Source: a bacterium (GTDB lineage Bacteria; Chloroflexota; Chloroflexia; Chloroflexales; Kallotenuaceae). Taken from it: 43,230 nt of DNA. A program made the position numbers and the translations under genes. The stretch is from assembly GCA_016781525.1 (NCBI GenBank), contig JADDQE010000125.1, forward strand, positions 1 through 43,230, in the 5' to 3' direction. This document shows, one piece after another, positions 1-8,344 of this stretch. Each line of letters starts with the position of its first letter. The first letter of the stretch is position 1. The notes beneath the pieces are model-generated. The model made no database searches. It was not told the origin of the DNA and saw only the letters and a list, made by a program, of their open reading frames with translations.

Positions 1-518
1 GAATTGGTATAAGCCTCTCTGAGGCGAATGCCACGAATACTCCGCAGTACACCGTTAGCGAGATTTGCAGTGCCGCGTCCGCTAGCTGCCGCAATATCCA
101 GTGGTATCGAATGAGTGGCACCACGGGTGAGGTAGGCGCTCCGATTCCGCCGCCGGTAGGCATCACGGCGGAGCTTGGAGCATCGGGGTCTGGTGGTAAC
201 GCGGATCCGGCACTCGTGATTAATGTGCTTCCAACCATGCCCACTACCTCATACGGCGAGTACGCGATCGACCTCCAAACTACGGGAACTCAAGCGAACC
301 CGCATGTGCACTCGAATCGCTTCTTCCTGCGCGTCGGCCCTCCCGTTAATAGCGGCATTAACAAGTGGGTAATTGCGCTGTGCTATGCTGAGTTCCAAAT
401 CATGACCGACCTCAATCAAAGCAATACTCCCAACGCAATTATGGGTCGGGCGGTCTCTGGCTGTCTTAACCCTGACGAAGTTACTACTAGCTTGAAGGCG
501 CGACTGCTGCCCTGGTAG
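1..518 (+). CDS. 3' end of an unidentified, probably exported protein (partial)
   Basis: The frame is open from the left edge of the window to a TAG at 516-518, so the true start lies upstream and at least 172 residues are present. The visible protein has stretches rich in Gly, Pro, Ser and Thr, three cysteines near its visible start and end, and the ending KARLLPW. No transmembrane helix or catalytic motif is visible. I do not recognise the family. It lies about 800 bp upstream of the Tad pilus operon on the same strand, and composition would fit a pilus-associated or surface protein, but that is a guess from position only. A hairpin follows directly (538-585), so it probably ends its own transcript. 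An internal ATG at 111 gives a shorter frame, but the continuous reading upstream argues against it as the start. Confidence 0.55.
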   Translation, partial: IGISLSEANATNTPQYTVSEICSAASASCRNIQWYRMSGTTGEVGAPIPPPVGITAELGASGSGGNADPALVINVLPTMPTTSYGEYAIDLQTTGTQANPHVHSNRFFLRVGPPVNSGINKWVIALCYAEFQIMTDLNQSNTPNAIMGRAVSGCLNPDEVTTSLKARLLPW

Positions 519-537
519 CGCCGATGTCATGAGTTTT

Positions 538-585
538 CCCTGGCTATGATACGACGCCCCATACACCGTCCCGTCATAGCCAGGG
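538..585 (+). terminator. Hairpin after the partial gene
   Basis: A perfect 12-bp inverted repeat, CCCTGGCTATGA at 538-549 and its complement at 574-585, encloses a 24-nt loop. It starts 20 bp after the stop codon at 518. There is TTTT just before the stem and only a weak CTCTTT after it, so it is terminator-like but lacks a classical U-tract. Confidence 0.55.
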
Positions 586-607
586 CGATTGCGCCTCTTT
601 AATGAGC

Positions 608-640
608 GTTTCGTTACTGTTTCGTTACAATCCCTCGTTA
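608..640 (+). repeat. Tandem GTTTCGTTAC repeats
   Basis: GTTTCGTTAC occurs at 608-617 and again at 619-628, an 11-bp period. A third, weaker TCGTTA core follows at 635-640. An 11-bp direct-repeat spacing places both copies on the same helix face, as in OmpR/PhoB-type operators. That role here is inference only. Confidence 0.35.
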
Positions 641-1325
641 ACCTTGATCCTCGTTGTACCGGCTGGTAGAATCCGTTTCCGACGAGATGCCCTCGCAGTA
701 CGCTTTTTAGCGCATCCACCGCGTGCTGCACCGACGTACGTTCGCCACGACGCGCTACATCGGCCCTCCCGTTTGCCGTGTGCCAGCTATCGGCACCGGC
801 TGCCCACATGATGTTGGTGTCCCTTTTGTCGGGGATTACACCCTCACTGTTCAAGCCGTACGATGGACCTGACTAGTTGATGAGATTGGGGTGAGGTGCC
901 ATATCCTTCGGGGCGACACACCGTTTATTCAAAATGAGTACTCATGAGTAGTACCGCCTGACCATCCGGTGTAGGACGTCGATCGTTCGGAACAACCCGC
1001 GGTATCTAATCCAACAGATGCGCATGATGCTTGAAGCGTTTCGCCGAAAGCGCGCGGTCGATTTGTAAACTATTTGTTAAGCGCGGTACACGCTCTGAGA
1101 AATGACTACATACGCTCCGTCCATTGCGATCTCGCGAGTAGTACAAGGGTACGGGGTAGTGCTCTGTACAACCATACCCTATGTTGATACGGTGACTTCA
1201 GGAAGTTGGCACCATGCTGCCGGATCTGAGCCGAGCCGCTCAGCCCTTTGGGCAGGCCACCTCCCACACACACGTTCCAGTCTCGGTCGTTCTGTCGATA
1301 TCTTCGCTCAAAGGGAGTTGCTCGC

Positions 1326-2126
1326 ATGCCTCGTCGTCGTGGTCTGATTTTGGTATTATTAGGTCTGGTGTTAGCGCTGGGTACTGGTGCGTTGGTTTTC
1401 CTGCTGCTACGTAACGCGGCGCCGATTACACCGCCCGAGGCGCAGGCATCGCCGACGCCCGTTCCAACCAAGCGCTTACCGGTTGCCGCACGCTTGCTGG
1501 AAACAGGGACGATTATTTCGGAGACAGACATCACGATTCAGGAGTTTCCAATTGATACTCCAGCCGTCGGCGTCATCTCGGACACAACGGAGCTAGTTGG
1601 TGTGCAGGTGCTTGAGCCGGTCCAGCAGGGCGCGGTCTTCCGTGCGACAGCGCTCCGCGGTACAGGTAACACGGGCCCGCTCAGCAACGCGATTGCTCCA
1701 GCACGGGTCGTCCTTGCGTTCCCGGCTGCGGACCTGCTTAGCCAGAGCCGCGTCATTACTCCTGGCGACCGCATCGACTTGCTGCTGACGCTTGACCTCG
1801 TCGATACAACCGGGGTAGGTGGTGAGACGCGTACCGGGCGATCGACAAACTTTACGGTTCAAAATATCAACGTGTTGCAGGTCGTGCGTGACCGGCCAAC
1901 CGAGGAGAATCCGAATCCGGCGCCGTCCGCGCTTATTCTCGAGCTTGAGCCGCAGGACGCGGTCCGGGTCAAATTTGTCAAGGATAACGGCGGCGTGATC
2001 GATTTCGCCCTCCGTTCCCGGCTCGATACCGAAGTGTTCGATGTCGATGCTTATAACTTAGATAACTTACGCGATGAGTTTGGGTTTACGGCGCCCCGAT
2101 CGAACGCAAGTCCAACGCCACAATAG
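1326..2126 (+). CDS. cpaB: Flp pilus assembly protein CpaB (SAF domain)
   Basis: This is a periplasm-facing protein of the Tad/Flp type IVc pilus, thought to help the secretin or pilus channel cross the envelope. The 266-residue product opens with MPRRRG, then one transmembrane helix at about residues 6-28, a Pro/Thr linker, and a SAF-like domain from about 50 ('VPTKRLPVAARLLETGTIIS' fits the SAF start). The C-terminal half matches the RcpC/CpaB domain by general look. I chose the ATG at 1326 because AAAGGGAG lies 8 bp upstream and the membrane anchor begins at once; an in-frame start at 1248 would add 26 residues of unlikely composition. It is the first gene of the Tad operon, 27 bp before tadZ. 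Confidence 0.85.
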   Translation: MPRRRGLILVLLGLVLALGTGALVFLLLRNAAPITPPEAQASPTPVPTKRLPVAARLLETGTIISETDITIQEFPIDTPAVGVISDTTELVGVQVLEPVQQGAVFRATALRGTGNTGPLSNAIAPARVVLAFPAADLLSQSRVITPGDRIDLLLTLDLVDTTGVGGETRTGRSTNFTVQNINVLQVVRDRPTEENPNPAPSALILELEPQDAVRVKFVKDNGGVIDFALRSRLDTEVFDVDAYNLDNLRDEFGFTAPRSNASPTPQ

Positions 2127-2153
2127 TCGGGTCGTGGCACTAGGAGAAGAGTA

Positions 2154-3431
2154 ATGGCTGCTCAAGGTCAAGGGACAGGGTTGGGAGTTGTCATCATCGC
2201 ACCGGCGGATGCACTCGACCAAGATTGGATTGCCGGGCTTCAATCTGAATCAAGCATTAACGTTCTGGCTCGTGTGGGTGTGCTGCAGCGGGGCATCGAG
2301 GCTGTTCAGCAGTTCCAGCCGAACATTGTGCTGATCGACCGCCCGGTCGATCAGCTTGAAGAGACGATCCACTCCATCTATGCGGTCTCTTCGAATACAC
2401 TCTGCGTCGCAGTTCTGCCCCAGCAGGATATGGCTGCCGTTCGGCGCTTGGTCGGCGCAGGTGCGCGCGACATTCTGGTCAAGCCGCTGAATCACCGCGA
2501 GATCATCGCCAGCCTGCGCCAGGTGGTGCAGATGGAGGATGCTCGCCGCCAGCGCGCCGGGCAGCAATCCCTGCTTGCGATCAGCCGGCAGAAGCGCGCC
2601 GGTAAAGTCATCCTCGTGATGGGTCCCAAAGGCGGCGTTGGCTCGACCACCGTAGCCACGAACCTCGCAGTCGCCCTGAAGCACGTCGGCGGCCATGATG
2701 TCGCGCTAGCCGACTTCAGCTTGCAGTTCGGCGATGTCGCCGTGCTGCTCAACCTCTTCTCCAAGCACACGCTGCACGATCTCGCAATTCACTACGATAC
2801 CATTGACGACAGCTTGATGGAGCGGGTGATGGTCCCGCACGCGAGCGGCATCAAGGTGTTGCTTGCGCCGGCTGAGCCGGAGCTTTCTGCTGATATGAGC
2901 GGCGTGCAGGTCAACGCCATCGTACGCGCGCTCCGTGCGCGCTATGCTTACACCGTGATCGACTGCTGGTCGTTCTTGGACGAGGTGACCGAGACACTGA
3001 TGGCGGCCGCGGATCAAGTGCTGCTGGTGACGACGCCGGAGGTTCCTGCGCTCAAGAATACGAAACAGGCGTTGGAGTACTTTACTCGCCACGGTGTCCA
3101 CCGCGATAATGTTGCGCTGGTGTTGAACCGCTTCCCGAGCGTCAAGGGCGTGACGCTCCAGGATATCCAGCAGCACCTGCGTCACCCCGTGCAGGCCAAC
3201 CTGCCGAGTGATGGTCCGGCGGTGACCTATGCCGCGAACAAGGGTATTCCGGTTGTTCAAAGCCACCCGCAGAGCTGGGTCGCTCAAAGCTTTCTAAAAC
3301 TGGCTGCGTGGATCGCCGGCGATAACGTCGAGACGATTACGCAGGGTCCGTCTAAGCCGGAGGCATTCGCCGCTCAGTCCGAGACAAAGCAGCCCAGGTG
3401 GCGCCTCGGTATGCGCAAGAGCGGCAGCTAG
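2154..3431 (+). CDS. cpaE: Tad pilus localisation ATPase TadZ/CpaE (receiver-like plus MinD-like)
   Basis: TadZ/CpaE proteins place the Tad machine in the cell. The 425-residue product has an N-terminal response-regulator-like fold (about residues 10-130, with 'NIVLIDRPVDQ' at the position of the phosphoacceptor strand and 'DILVKPLNHREI' as the conserved Lys-Pro turn). A MinD/ParA-type ATPase follows from about 150. The deviant Walker A motif, GPKGGVGSTT, is at 157-166. The signature lysine of most ParA loops is present at 159, and the motif ends in STT. The C-terminus is a basic tail. AGGAGAAGAG precedes the ATG. The gene sits between cpaB and tadA on one strand, the usual Tad order. Confidence 0.88.
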   Translation: MAAQGQGTGLGVVIIAPADALDQDWIAGLQSESSINVLARVGVLQRGIEAVQQFQPNIVLIDRPVDQLEETIHSIYAVSSNTLCVAVLPQQDMAAVRRLVGAGARDILVKPLNHREIIASLRQVVQMEDARRQRAGQQSLLAISRQKRAGKVILVMGPKGGVGSTTVATNLAVALKHVGGHDVALADFSLQFGDVAVLLNLFSKHTLHDLAIHYDTIDDSLMERVMVPHASGIKVLLAPAEPELSADMSGVQVNAIVRALRARYAYTVIDCWSFLDEVTETLMAAADQVLLVTTPEVPALKNTKQALEYFTRHGVHRDNVALVLNRFPSVKGVTLQDIQQHLRHPVQANLPSDGPAVTYAANKGIPVVQSHPQSWVAQSFLKLAAWIAGDNVETITQGPSKPEAFAAQSETKQPRWRLGMRKSGS

Positions 3432-3498
3432 TTGACGTATCGGAGCTTAAGCCAATGGTCCGTTGGCGCCTGGTAGCCAGCAATGAGGAGCGAAACAC

Positions 3499-4890
3499 AT
3501 GCCGCGATTCCGAATGCGACCAAGTAATGGTCCCCAAGCTAGTCCCGCTGAAACCCCGCCCCCAGTGGCACCGCTCTTGAGACGCTCCGCGCCCCAGGCC
3601 GAGTTGGCCACTATAACCGAGGAGCAGCGCGCGCTGGTCGGCCGCGTCCAGGACCGCCTCCTGAGGCAGATCGAATCGCGGTTCGAGCAAGAGGTTCGTG
3701 ACACCGAGCGGCTTCAGCGCCACATCGCCAACGCGGTGAACGCGGTCCTTGAAGAGGACAACGCGGTCATTCCGGAGCGAGAGCGGCTGCGCCTCCAGCG
3801 GATGGTCCAGGCCGAGGTGATTGGTTTGGGCCCGCTCGAGGAGCTGCTCGCCGACGACACGATTACCGAGATCATGGTTAACGGTCCACGCGAGGTGTTT
3901 GTTGAGCGCGAGGGTATGCTCCAAGAGTCTTCAATTCGCTTTAACGACGATGGGCATGTCCGGCGCGTGATCGACCGGATCGTAGCGCCGCTCGGCCGGC
4001 GCATCAGCGAGTCAACGCCGATGGTCGATGCGCGCCTCCCCGACGGGTCGCGCGTCAACATCGTGATTCCGCCAATTGCCCTCAATGGCCCGACAATCAC
4101 CATTCGTAAGTTTTCCCAGACGCCGTTGACCGCGGACGATCTCGTCAGCTTCGGCGCGCTTAGCCCGGAGGCGAAAGAGTTTCTCGAGGCCTGCGTGAAG
4201 GGGCGTATGAACGTCGTTGTGACGGGCGGTACCGGCGCCGGTAAGACGACGCTGCTGAACGTGTTGTCCAGCTTCATCCCCGAGAACGAGCGCATCGTTA
4301 CGATCGAGAACGCGGCTGAGCTTCAGCTGCAGCAGCGCCATGTCGTCACGCTCGAGTCGCGCCCGGCGAACATCGAAGGCAAGAACGAGGTAACCATCCG
4401 CGACCTCGTAGTGAACTCCCTGCGTATGCGGCCCAATCGCGTTGTGGTCGGTGAGTGCCGCAGTGGTGAAACGCTCGACATGCTCCAGGCCATGAACACC
4501 GGGCACGACGGGTCGATGACGACGATCCACGCCAATAACCCGCGTGATGCGGTTGGCCGTCTCGAGACGATGGTGTTGATGTCGGGCATGGAGTTGCCCG
4601 TCCGCGCGATTCGTGAGCAGATCTCGTCTGCGATCAACGTGATCGTGCATGTGGACCGCTTCATGGACGGCTCGCGGCGCGTCAGCAAGATTTGTGAGGT
4701 CACCGGCATGGAAGGCGATGTGGTGACCATGTCCGATATCTTTGTGTTCCGGCAGGAGCGGCTCGATGGCAGCCGGATCGTTGGCCGGCTGGCGCCGACC
4801 GGGATCCGCCCGCGGCTGCTGGAGCAGCTCAAGCGCTACGATATTGAATTGCCGGTCACGACCTTCGGTTTTGTTGCCGTAGGACGCTAA
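3499..4890 (+). CDS. tadA: Tad pilus assembly ATPase TadA/CpaF
   Basis: This secretion-family (VirB11/GspE-like) hexameric ATPase powers Flp pilus assembly at the cytoplasmic face. It has 463 residues, usual for the family. After a Pro-rich start there is the N-terminal domain, with 'ITEIMVNGP' at about 122-130. The Walker A motif GGTGAGKT is at 243-250, a Walker B region with 'VVVGECRSGE' at about 315-324, and the His box 'HDGSMTTIHAN' at 336-346. Two positions differ from the familiar CpaF pattern: IENAAEL (Asn271) where IEDAAEL is usual, and GECRSGE where GEVRGGE is usual. GAGGAG is placed well ahead of the ATG. It lies between tadZ and tadB. Confidence 0.93.
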   Translation: MPRFRMRPSNGPQASPAETPPPVAPLLRRSAPQAELATITEEQRALVGRVQDRLLRQIESRFEQEVRDTERLQRHIANAVNAVLEEDNAVIPERERLRLQRMVQAEVIGLGPLEELLADDTITEIMVNGPREVFVEREGMLQESSIRFNDDGHVRRVIDRIVAPLGRRISESTPMVDARLPDGSRVNIVIPPIALNGPTITIRKFSQTPLTADDLVSFGALSPEAKEFLEACVKGRMNVVVTGGTGAGKTTLLNVLSSFIPENERIVTIENAAELQLQQRHVVTLESRPANIEGKNEVTIRDLVVNSLRMRPNRVVVGECRSGETLDMLQAMNTGHDGSMTTIHANNPRDAVGRLETMVLMSGMELPVRAIREQISSAINVIVHVDRFMDGSRRVSKICEVTGMEGDVVTMSDIFVFRQERLDGSRIVGRLAPTGIRPRLLEQLKRYDIELPVTTFGFVAVGR

Positions 4891-4957
4891 GCTAACGGAG
4901 CAGCGCGGTTTTTCCGTAGGCACAGTGCCCAACCACGTCGCGGGGAGCAGAAACACA

Positions 4958-5908
4958 ATGCCAATGGTTTATATCGGTGTGGCAGTCCTAGCTGGCCTAG
5001 CGGTCTTTTTCTCGATCCTGGGCTTGAACAGCATGATCACCGCCGGCTCTGAGGTGGACGACCGTCTCGATGCTTACGCGACGATGAACACGTTGTTCGC
5101 CGCGAACAACGAGGATCAGTCCCGCCTTGGCGATCGCGTCAATGCTTACCTGAATGAGCGTGGCTTTACTGGCAGTATGGCGGCGGCACTCGCGCGTGCC
5201 AATGTCAAGCTGACGGTTGTCGAGTTCATGATGATCAAGCTAGCGCTGCTGCTGGTCCCGTTTGCGCTGCTCTGGCTCTTTACAGGGCAACCGATTGGCG
5301 GCTTCTTCATCGGTTTGGTGTGCTTCTTCATCCCCGACCTGTGGCTGCGGCAGCGTGAAGCCAAGCGGAGCGCTGATTTCGCCCTTCAGCTGCCCGACAC
5401 TTTGGCACTCATCGTGAGTGGACTACGTGCGGGATTTAGCTTGCAGCAGTCGTTGTTGAATGTAGCGAAGGAAGCGCCCGAGCCGACCGCAACCGAGTTC
5501 ATGCGGCTTGGCCAAGAGGTGCAGCTGGGTGTGCCGCTCCATGATGCCCTGGATGGGCTGGTTCGCCGGATCAAGAGCCCCGACCTTGACCTGATCGTTA
5601 GCGTGTTTAAGATTCATAGCCGCGTCGGCGGAAATTTGTCGACGGTCCTGGAAACTGTCGGCTCGACCATTCGTGAGCGCGTGCGGCTGCGCCGTGAGGT
5701 GCAGGTGATCACTGCGCAGCAGCGCTACGCGAGCTACGTGCTCGGCGCTATGCCGCCGATCCTGGGCCTGATCATCCTGACGCTGAACCCGGAGTACATG
5801 ATGGAAATGTTCCAGTGGAACGTCTTTCTGTGCATCCCGGTCGGGGCGGCGATTATGACGATCCTTGGCTTCTTGGTCATCCGCAAGATTGTCGATATCA
5901 AAATTTAG
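4958..5908 (+). CDS. tadB: Tad pilus inner-membrane platform protein TadB
   Basis: TadB and TadC form the inner-membrane platform on which TadA acts; both carry a T2SS protein F domain. This 316-residue product has a first helix at residues 3-22, a helix pair in the middle ('MIKLALLLVPFALLWLF' and the following segment), a T2SSF-like region ('DFALQLPDTLALIVSGLRAG', then 'VFKIHSRVGGNLSTVLE'), and two C-terminal helices. I chose ATG 4958 because GGGGAG lies 10 bp upstream and the hydrophobic anchor starts immediately; a GTG at 4925 would add 11 polar residues. It follows tadA by 67 bp and precedes tadC by 38 bp. Confidence 0.9.
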   Translation: MPMVYIGVAVLAGLAVFFSILGLNSMITAGSEVDDRLDAYATMNTLFAANNEDQSRLGDRVNAYLNERGFTGSMAAALARANVKLTVVEFMMIKLALLLVPFALLWLFTGQPIGGFFIGLVCFFIPDLWLRQREAKRSADFALQLPDTLALIVSGLRAGFSLQQSLLNVAKEAPEPTATEFMRLGQEVQLGVPLHDALDGLVRRIKSPDLDLIVSVFKIHSRVGGNLSTVLETVGSTIRERVRLRREVQVITAQQRYASYVLGAMPPILGLIILTLNPEYMMEMFQWNVFLCIPVGAAIMTILGFLVIRKIVDIKI

Positions 5909-5946
5909 CTGCCGGCAATCACGATCGGCGTCGATAGGACCGACCT

Positions 5947-6876
5947 ATGATCATTATTATTGCATCCGTGCTTGTGGCCCTGAGCATCCTACTTCTTTTC
6001 GTCGGGATCGCATTTATGCGTTCCAGCGATGAGATTCAGGAGCGTATGGAAAAGTACAGCAGCGCAGGGCCGATAACAGTAGAAGAGCGCGAGCTTCAGG
6101 TGCCCTTCTCGCAGCGCATTGTTCGGCCGATGCTGCGGCGCATGCTGAACATATTCTCATGGGTGCTGCCGAACAAGCGCATTGAGGGTTTGCAGCACCG
6201 CTTGCAGATTGCGGGTAATCCGAGCAATATCACGACAGCGGACTTTATCGGCCTGAAGGGCTGGACCACCATCTTGATGGGCGGCGTCTTTGCGCTCTAC
6301 GCATGGGCTGCAGGCGGCGAGATGACGCTTACGATGTGGCTGCTCGGGCTCGTATTTATCGTTATCGGCTTCCAGCTGCCCGATATTTGGCTTTCTCGAC
6401 AAATCACAAACCGCCAGTTAGAGATTACAAATGCCATGCCCGACGCCCTGGACATGATGACGATCGCGGTGGAGGCCGGACTGAGCTTCGAGCAGTCGGT
6501 CGCCGAAATTGTTTCCCGCTGGGATAATGACCTGTCAAAGGAATTTCGGCGTGTGCTCTATGAGGTCGGTATCGGTAAGTCGCGGCGGGAAGCGCTCGAG
6601 AATCTCAGCACGCGAACCGCGGTTCCTGATCTGGTCTCGTTTGTGACCGCGGTCAACCATTCAGAGGAATTGGGCACCAGCCTAGCTCGTGTGCTGAACG
6701 TTCAGTCGGCGGAAATGCGGGTGCGACGTCGCCAGCGCGCGCAGGAGGCTGCCAATAAAGTGCCAATCAAGATCCTGTTCCCGATGGTTTTTCTGATCTT
6801 TCCTGCGATGTTCGCCGTTATCCTCGGCCCAGCCATCCCGCGCATATTCCGCGCGCTTGGCGGTGTTATCGGATAA
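5947..6876 (+). CDS. tadC: Tad pilus inner-membrane platform protein TadC
   Basis: This 309-residue protein is the second T2SSF-domain platform protein. It has an N-terminal helix (residues 2-22), a helix pair at about 97-138, a T2SSF-like cytosolic domain with 'NAMPDALDMMTIAVEAGLSF' and 'VNHSEELGTSLARVL', and a C-terminal hydrophobic segment ('ILFPMVFLIFPAMFAVIL'). The parallel motif in TadB ('LQLPDTLALIVSGLRAGFSL') shows the two are paralogues. An AGGA motif precedes the ATG. It is followed 36 bp later by the VWA gene on the same strand. Confidence 0.9.
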   Translation: MIIIIASVLVALSILLLFVGIAFMRSSDEIQERMEKYSSAGPITVEERELQVPFSQRIVRPMLRRMLNIFSWVLPNKRIEGLQHRLQIAGNPSNITTADFIGLKGWTTILMGGVFALYAWAAGGEMTLTMWLLGLVFIVIGFQLPDIWLSRQITNRQLEITNAMPDALDMMTIAVEAGLSFEQSVAEIVSRWDNDLSKEFRRVLYEVGIGKSRREALENLSTRTAVPDLVSFVTAVNHSEELGTSLARVLNVQSAEMRVRRRQRAQEAANKVPIKILFPMVFLIFPAMFAVILGPAIPRIFRALGGVIG

Positions 6877-6912
6877 ACCTAAGGATTTCTCGACCTCATA
6901 ACGGAGCGCTTC

Positions 6913-8166
6913 ATGCCGCCTCAGGGGAACTTTTCGGCCGACGAGCTCTATCGACTTGGGCTCCAACAATTTAATCGTGCTGATTGGCGTGGCGCTATCG
7001 CAACGTTTACCCAGCTCCAAGAGATCAGCGACCAATATCCGGATGTTGATGCCCTGCTCGCCGACGCGCAGCTCAAGCTCCAGTTCGAGGGCGCTTCCCA
7101 GCCGGCCGCGATGGCGCCACCCAAGCGTCCAGTCCTGCTGCCGCTTATGGCGGCCTTGGCATTAGTGCTTCTGGCTGTTAGCGGATACGGCTTTTACTAC
7201 CTTAACGCGTCGCAGCCTGAAAGCCCACCGGTGGTTGTGGCCGATACGCCGGTGCCCCCGACGCCGACATCGGCGCCAGTGGCGCTACCAAGAACACCGC
7301 CAACGGCAGTCCCGACCGAGGAGCCGGTGGTGGCCGCCTCGATTGTGATTACGTCCGAAGGAACTTTTGTCAATACCCCTGCCAACATCGAGTTTATCGT
7401 CGATGCGTCGGGCAGCATGCTGGCGAATATCGAGGGCACGGACCGCGAACGCTGGCAGGTGGCGCAGGAGGCGTTGACCACGCTTGTTAACTCCGGGGTT
7501 ATCTCGGATCAGAGTTACACTGTTGTGCGAACTTATGGCCGACGACGCGGCAATGACTGCTCTGACCTTGAGGTAGCACAAGGCTTGAGCCGCTACAACA
7601 GAGACGCCCTGCTCGGCATTATCTCGTCGCTGAAACCGGCCGTGGGTGGTACGACTCCACTCGGGGCATCATTGCGGCTTGCCGCTGAGGACCTACAGGC
7701 TGCTGAGGGCAGCACTGTTGTTATCCTCGTTACGGATGGCCTCGAGTCGTGCAATGGCGATCCTGTAGCCGAGGCGGCGAACTTTGTGGCCGGTACCGAC
7801 CAGCGTAAAGTGCATGTGATCGGCTTTGCGCTCAACGACCCGGCTGCCAGCGAGAAACTACGCCAGATCGCCGAGCAGGGCAAAGGCCTCTACTTTGACG
7901 CAAATAATGCGGCACAGCTTGCCGAAGCACTGCGTCAAACGATTGTGCTGAGCTACCAAATTCTCGACGAGAATAACGAAGAGGTCGCGTCGGGCACGGT
8001 CGGCAGCCCGCCATTCGAGCTCAAGCCGGGCGAGTATACGTTGAAAATTAACGCGAATCCCCCGATCGAACGGAAGCTGACCGTCCCCAATGGTGGCAAA
8101 GTGGTTGTGGCGCTGCGCCAAGGTTTCGGCGGGCTTGTGGCTGACGTCGACGTCGATAAACCTTGA
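6913..8166 (+). CDS. Membrane-anchored von Willebrand factor A domain protein
   Basis: The 417-residue product has a TPR-like N-terminal helix pair (residues 9-55, 'YRLGLQQFNRADWRGAIATF'), one transmembrane helix at about 73-97, a Pro/Thr-rich linker (105-140), a VWA domain (about 158-345) and a small C-terminal beta domain. The MIDAS metal site looks complete: DASGS at 164-168, the Thr in GGTTPLG (246-252) and the Asp in VTDGLESC (273-280). Cys216 and Cys280 could pair outside the membrane. GGAG is placed before the ATG. As the last gene of the Tad operon it may be an assembly factor or adhesive surface protein linked to the pilus; that role is inferred from position. VWA proteins are also found with pili in other bacteria (TadG has a VWA-like region). 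Confidence 0.8.
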   Translation: MPPQGNFSADELYRLGLQQFNRADWRGAIATFTQLQEISDQYPDVDALLADAQLKLQFEGASQPAAMAPPKRPVLLPLMAALALVLLAVSGYGFYYLNASQPESPPVVVADTPVPPTPTSAPVALPRTPPTAVPTEEPVVAASIVITSEGTFVNTPANIEFIVDASGSMLANIEGTDRERWQVAQEALTTLVNSGVISDQSYTVVRTYGRRRGNDCSDLEVAQGLSRYNRDALLGIISSLKPAVGGTTPLGASLRLAAEDLQAAEGSTVVILVTDGLESCNGDPVAEAANFVAGTDQRKVHVIGFALNDPAASEKLRQIAEQGKGLYFDANNAAQLAEALRQTIVLSYQILDENNEEVASGTVGSPPFELKPGEYTLKINANPPIERKLTVPNGGKVVVALRQGFGGLVADVDVDKP

Positions 8167-8187
8167 CCCCACGTGGTCTTACGGATG

Positions 8188-8222
8188 CGGCGGTTGGCCT
8201 TGGCCCGCCGTCGTTTTCGTTT
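8188..8222 (+). terminator. Intrinsic terminator of the Tad operon
   Basis: CGGCGG at 8188-8193 pairs with CCGCCG at 8205-8210 around an 11-nt loop. It is followed by TCGTTTTCGTTT. It lies 22 bp after the stop codon of the VWA gene. Confidence 0.6.
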
Positions 8223-8236
8223 AAGCGGCGATGCGG

Positions 8237-8262
8237 TTGTCCATCCTCGAACGTGGTATGAT
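8237..8262 (+). promoter_or_regulatory. Candidate extended -10 promoter for the ABC exporter pair
   Basis: TATGAT at 8257-8262 is preceded by TG at the extended -10 position (TGGTATGAT, 8254-8262). A TTGTCC lies at 8237-8242 but the spacing is only 14 bp, so the extended -10 carries the prediction. It is after the Tad terminator and 82 bp before the ABC start codon. Confidence 0.45.
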
Positions 8263-8344
8263 TGGATGAGGATATGCGTGACCTGGAATAGGCCGCGTCT
8301 CCAAAAGCGTCGGCCTCCGTCCGAAGCCCGAAAAGAGGATCTCC

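Larger units (their letters stand above)
519..1325. other. Long intergenic region, no convincing gene
   Basis: These roughly 800 bp hold several short overlapping open frames on both strands. None has a good ribosome-binding site, a recognisable protein or a plausible composition. Visible elements are the hairpin at 538-585, tandem GTTTCGTTAC repeats at 608-628, and overlapping palindromes around 935-954. It probably contains the regulatory region of the downstream Tad operon, but I could not fix a promoter with a good -35/-10 pair. Confidence 0.5.

Noticed and set aside
602-811. 69-codon frame in the long intergenic region
   Set aside because: No ribosome-binding site, random composition; it covers the tandem repeats at 608-628.
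249-854. 201-codon minus-strand frame across the partial gene and intergenic region
   Set aside because: No ribosome-binding site and no recognisable protein; it runs antisense to the plus-strand partial gene, which has better composition.
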